A stretch of DNA of 64,000 nt from Thermocladium sp. UBA166 (lineage in GTDB: Archaea; Thermoproteota; Thermoprotei; Thermoproteales; Thermocladiaceae). The stretch lies in assembly GCA_002508315.1 (NCBI GenBank), contig DAHE01000043.1, forward strand, positions 15,626-79,625, read 5' to 3'. A program made the translations under genes and the position numbers. Below the pieces are notes generated by a model. It did not search any database and was not told the origin of the DNA. It saw nothing but the letters and a program-made list of their open reading frames with translations. Position 1 is the stretch's first letter. Every line of letters begins with the position of its first letter. Shown here one piece after another: positions 62,777-64,000 of this stretch.

Positions 62777-63601
62777 ATGAGCGGGGGAATATCCATCTAT
62801 AGATCCCCCGACATCGCTAGGTCGTTGATACGGCATGGGGCCGACGTCTTGCCCTTCATGAGTGGAGAAGCCGTGAAGCTGCTTGGGCCTAAGGTAATGG
62901 AGTGGGCCACAGGCAATAAGCCCGTCGTGGGGCTCAGCGGCTATGCGGAGCACGTTAACATATGCGGGAGAAGCGACGTGGTTCTAATAGCGCCGGCCAC
63001 CGCCAATACCATCGGCAAGATATCCAGCGGGATAGCGGATACCTCTATATCCCTATGCTCAATGGTGGCCATGGGCGCTGGGATTCCCTTAGTGGTGGTT
63101 CCGGCAATGAATGAGTCCATGTGGCGCAATCCATTGGTTAAGCGCAATTTGGAGACTCTCTCCAAGCTAGGGGCTAGGGTGGTGGAGCCCATCATAGAGG
63201 AGGGGAAAGCAAAGCTCCCGCCCATCGAAGAGGTGGTGGAGTCCGTCATAGACTCATTGGCGCCGAGGGACATGATTGGGATGAGAGCGCTTATCACGAG
63301 CGGGCCAACTAGGGAGTACATAGACGCCACGAAGTACGTAACCACGCCCAGCAGCGGCTTGACTGGGTACTACATGAGCAGGGAAGCCGCGGCCCGGGGC
63401 GCGTCGGTTACCGTGGTCAGCGGCCCCGTTGGGGTAAGGTACCCGCCCAACGTAGCGGTTAAGACAGTGACGAGCGTCTTGGATATGTATGAGGCGGTCA
63501 TGAATGAGCTTAGGGCCGCCAGCTATGATTTCGTGATACTGGCAGCGGCTCCATTGGATTTCTATGCTGCAAACAGGGAGCGGGGGAAACTGGATAGCTA
63601 A
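62777..63601 (+). CDS. coaBC: CoaBC, phosphopantothenoylcysteine decarboxylase/synthase, main part
   Basis: Encodes the flavin-dependent decarboxylase half (SGGISIYRSPDIARSLIRHG, the flavin segment VVLIAPATANTIGKISSGIA, and PAMNESMW) and the first part of the synthase half (ITSGPTREYIDATKYVTTPS with the dinucleotide-fold GPTREYID). The natural N-terminus lies upstream in another frame: from GTG 62704 (28 nt after GATTTAACTC) it reads SESVDAIRGSLSGALRG, and a G6 run at 62753-62758 must lose one G to join it. The reading then stops at TAA 63599-63601, immediately followed by ATG in the same frame. See findings. Confidence 0.8.
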   Translation: MSGGISIYRSPDIARSLIRHGADVLPFMSGEAVKLLGPKVMEWATGNKPVVGLSGYAEHVNICGRSDVVLIAPATANTIGKISSGIADTSISLCSMVAMGAGIPLVVVPAMNESMWRNPLVKRNLETLSKLGARVVEPIIEEGKAKLPPIEEVVESVIDSLAPRDMIGMRALITSGPTREYIDATKYVTTPSSGLTGYYMSREAAARGASVTVVSGPVGVRYPPNVAVKTVTSVLDMYEAVMNELRAASYDFVILAAAPLDFYAANRERGKLDS

Positions 63602-63940
63602 ATGGAGCGGGTCTTGGTGGAGATGAGGCAGGCGCCGAAGATAGCTCGGGACGTGAAGCGCGTCTCCCCCGGCTCGTTTTTGATAGGGTTTAAGGCGGAG
63701 GTGGGGATCGATAGGAAAGAACTGGCGGAGAGAGCCATTAAGAGGATGAGGGAGGGGGGTTGGGATATGGCCCTTGCACATGATGTGGGAGGAAGCCTCG
63801 GCTTCGGCTCCCTACTGGATTCTTACTTGGTGATATATGGATCGGGAGAAATAAGGGAGGCGGGGCCCATGAGTAAGCGCGAATTGTCGCGGTTGGTATT
63901 AACCGAGGCGGTTAGGCTCGTTCGTAGTGGTAGAACTTAA
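63602..63940 (+). CDS. CoaBC, C-terminal part of the synthase domain after an in-frame stop
   Basis: A 112-residue continuation of CoaB, in the same frame as the preceding 275 codons but separated by TAA. It opens MERVLVEMRQAPKIARDVKR, and SFLIGFKAEVGIDRKELAER is typical of the CoaB C-terminal domain. Taken with the piece upstream, it would complete a normal CoaBC. It may be a genuinely separate small subunit, the remnant of one broken gene, or one gene with a stop-codon sequencing error. Confidence 0.7.
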   Translation: MERVLVEMRQAPKIARDVKRVSPGSFLIGFKAEVGIDRKELAERAIKRMREGGWDMALAHDVGGSLGFGSLLDSYLVIYGSGEIREAGPMSKRELSRLVLTEAVRLVRSGRT

Positions 63941-63952
63941 GGAGCACGTGAA

Positions 63953-64000
63953 ATGGCGGTTAACCCATACCCTGCACAGCCCCGCCTCATTTCGGCATCC
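63953..64000 (+). CDS. Start of a gene running off the window
   Basis: ATG 63953 opens a frame MAVNPYPAQPRLISAS with no stop before the edge. GGAG (63941-63944) precedes it. It follows the coaBC pieces with a 12-nt gap, so a coenzyme A gene is possible, but the fragment is too short to name. Confidence 0.35.
   Translation, partial: MAVNPYPAQPRLISAS

Noticed and set aside
1..64000. tRNA, rRNA, CRISPR arrays and complete insertion sequences
   Set aside because: I looked for T-arm motifs, regular repeats with spacers and transposase genes and saw none; archaeal tRNAs with introns could still be missed by eye.

Overview
The window looks like chromosomal DNA of a hyperthermophilic crenarchaeon, most likely of the Thermoproteales (inference). 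The grounds are archaeal informational genes (one-piece RpoB, RpoH, L34e, L40e, L11, L1, Sec61-beta, aIF2-gamma, exosome Rrp41/Rrp42, Hel308, TIP49), archaeal lipid genes (HMG-CoA synthase and reductase, GGGP synthase), and genes that mostly begin at or near the predicted transcription start. A TATA-like box centred 24-29 nt before the start codon recurs throughout and was used to choose many starts. The DNA is of middling GC with dense genes, frequent ATGA-type overlaps, and heavy ATA and AGG codon use. No tRNA, rRNA or CRISPR array was recognised.

Layout. 1-3.7 kb: a decayed ABC-2 permease, a divergent tungstate/molybdate-type ABC uptake locus, and a Trm112-like zinc protein. 3.8-10.3 kb: Hel308, CMP kinase, L34e, an MFS carrier, a Cgi121-like KEOPS protein, a ubiquitin-like MoaD-family protein and an alkyltransferase. 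10.3-14 kb: rpoH-rpoB. 14.1-21.2 kb: a ParA-type ATPase, two small charged proteins, a HerA/VirB4-type membrane ATPase, a small pilin-like protein and a large VirB6/CedA-like membrane protein. I read this as a chromosomal Ted/Ced-type DNA-exchange operon, the most interesting locus here. 21.4-29.5 kb: peroxiredoxin, threonine synthase, TIP49-like AAA+, HemL, and a HerA ATPase with a SWIM-like zinc tail. 29.5-37.5 kb: a GltD-like oxidoreductase, the thiolase/DUF35/HMG-CoA synthase cluster, a TPR protein, a probably transferred Kef-type antiporter beside a broken gene, and HMG-CoA reductase. 37.5-49.6 kb: exosome core, aIF2-gamma with a PIN protein, GGGP synthase, Sec61-beta, L11-L1, glutamine synthetase, an amino-acid permease and L40e. 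50-58.2 kb: an unknown protein with possible winged helices, a secreted GC-rich protein with a zinc-ribbon membrane partner, a PrpB-like lyase, an adenosine-specific-kinase-family protein, and a small redox cluster. 58.3-64 kb: zinc ribbons, a RimK/LysX-like ATP-grasp enzyme, a PRC-barrel plus coiled-coil protein resembling CdvA, a family-4 uracil-DNA glycosylase, an HTH-phosphoribosyltransferase regulator, and a coaBC gene carrying a frameshift and an in-frame stop.

Themes. Isoprenoid lipid synthesis is well covered (thiolase, HMGS, HMGR, GGGPS). DNA handling is concentrated here (Hel308, HerA, TIP49, alkyltransferase, uracil glycosylase, DNA-exchange operon). At least five divergent gene pairs appear to share one near-palindromic TATA box with a leaderless start on each side. 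Three intergenic stretches carry structured sequence resembling right ends (omega-RNA regions) of IS200/IS605-type TnpB elements, without any intact tnpB. All functions are read from sequence alone; no database search was run.
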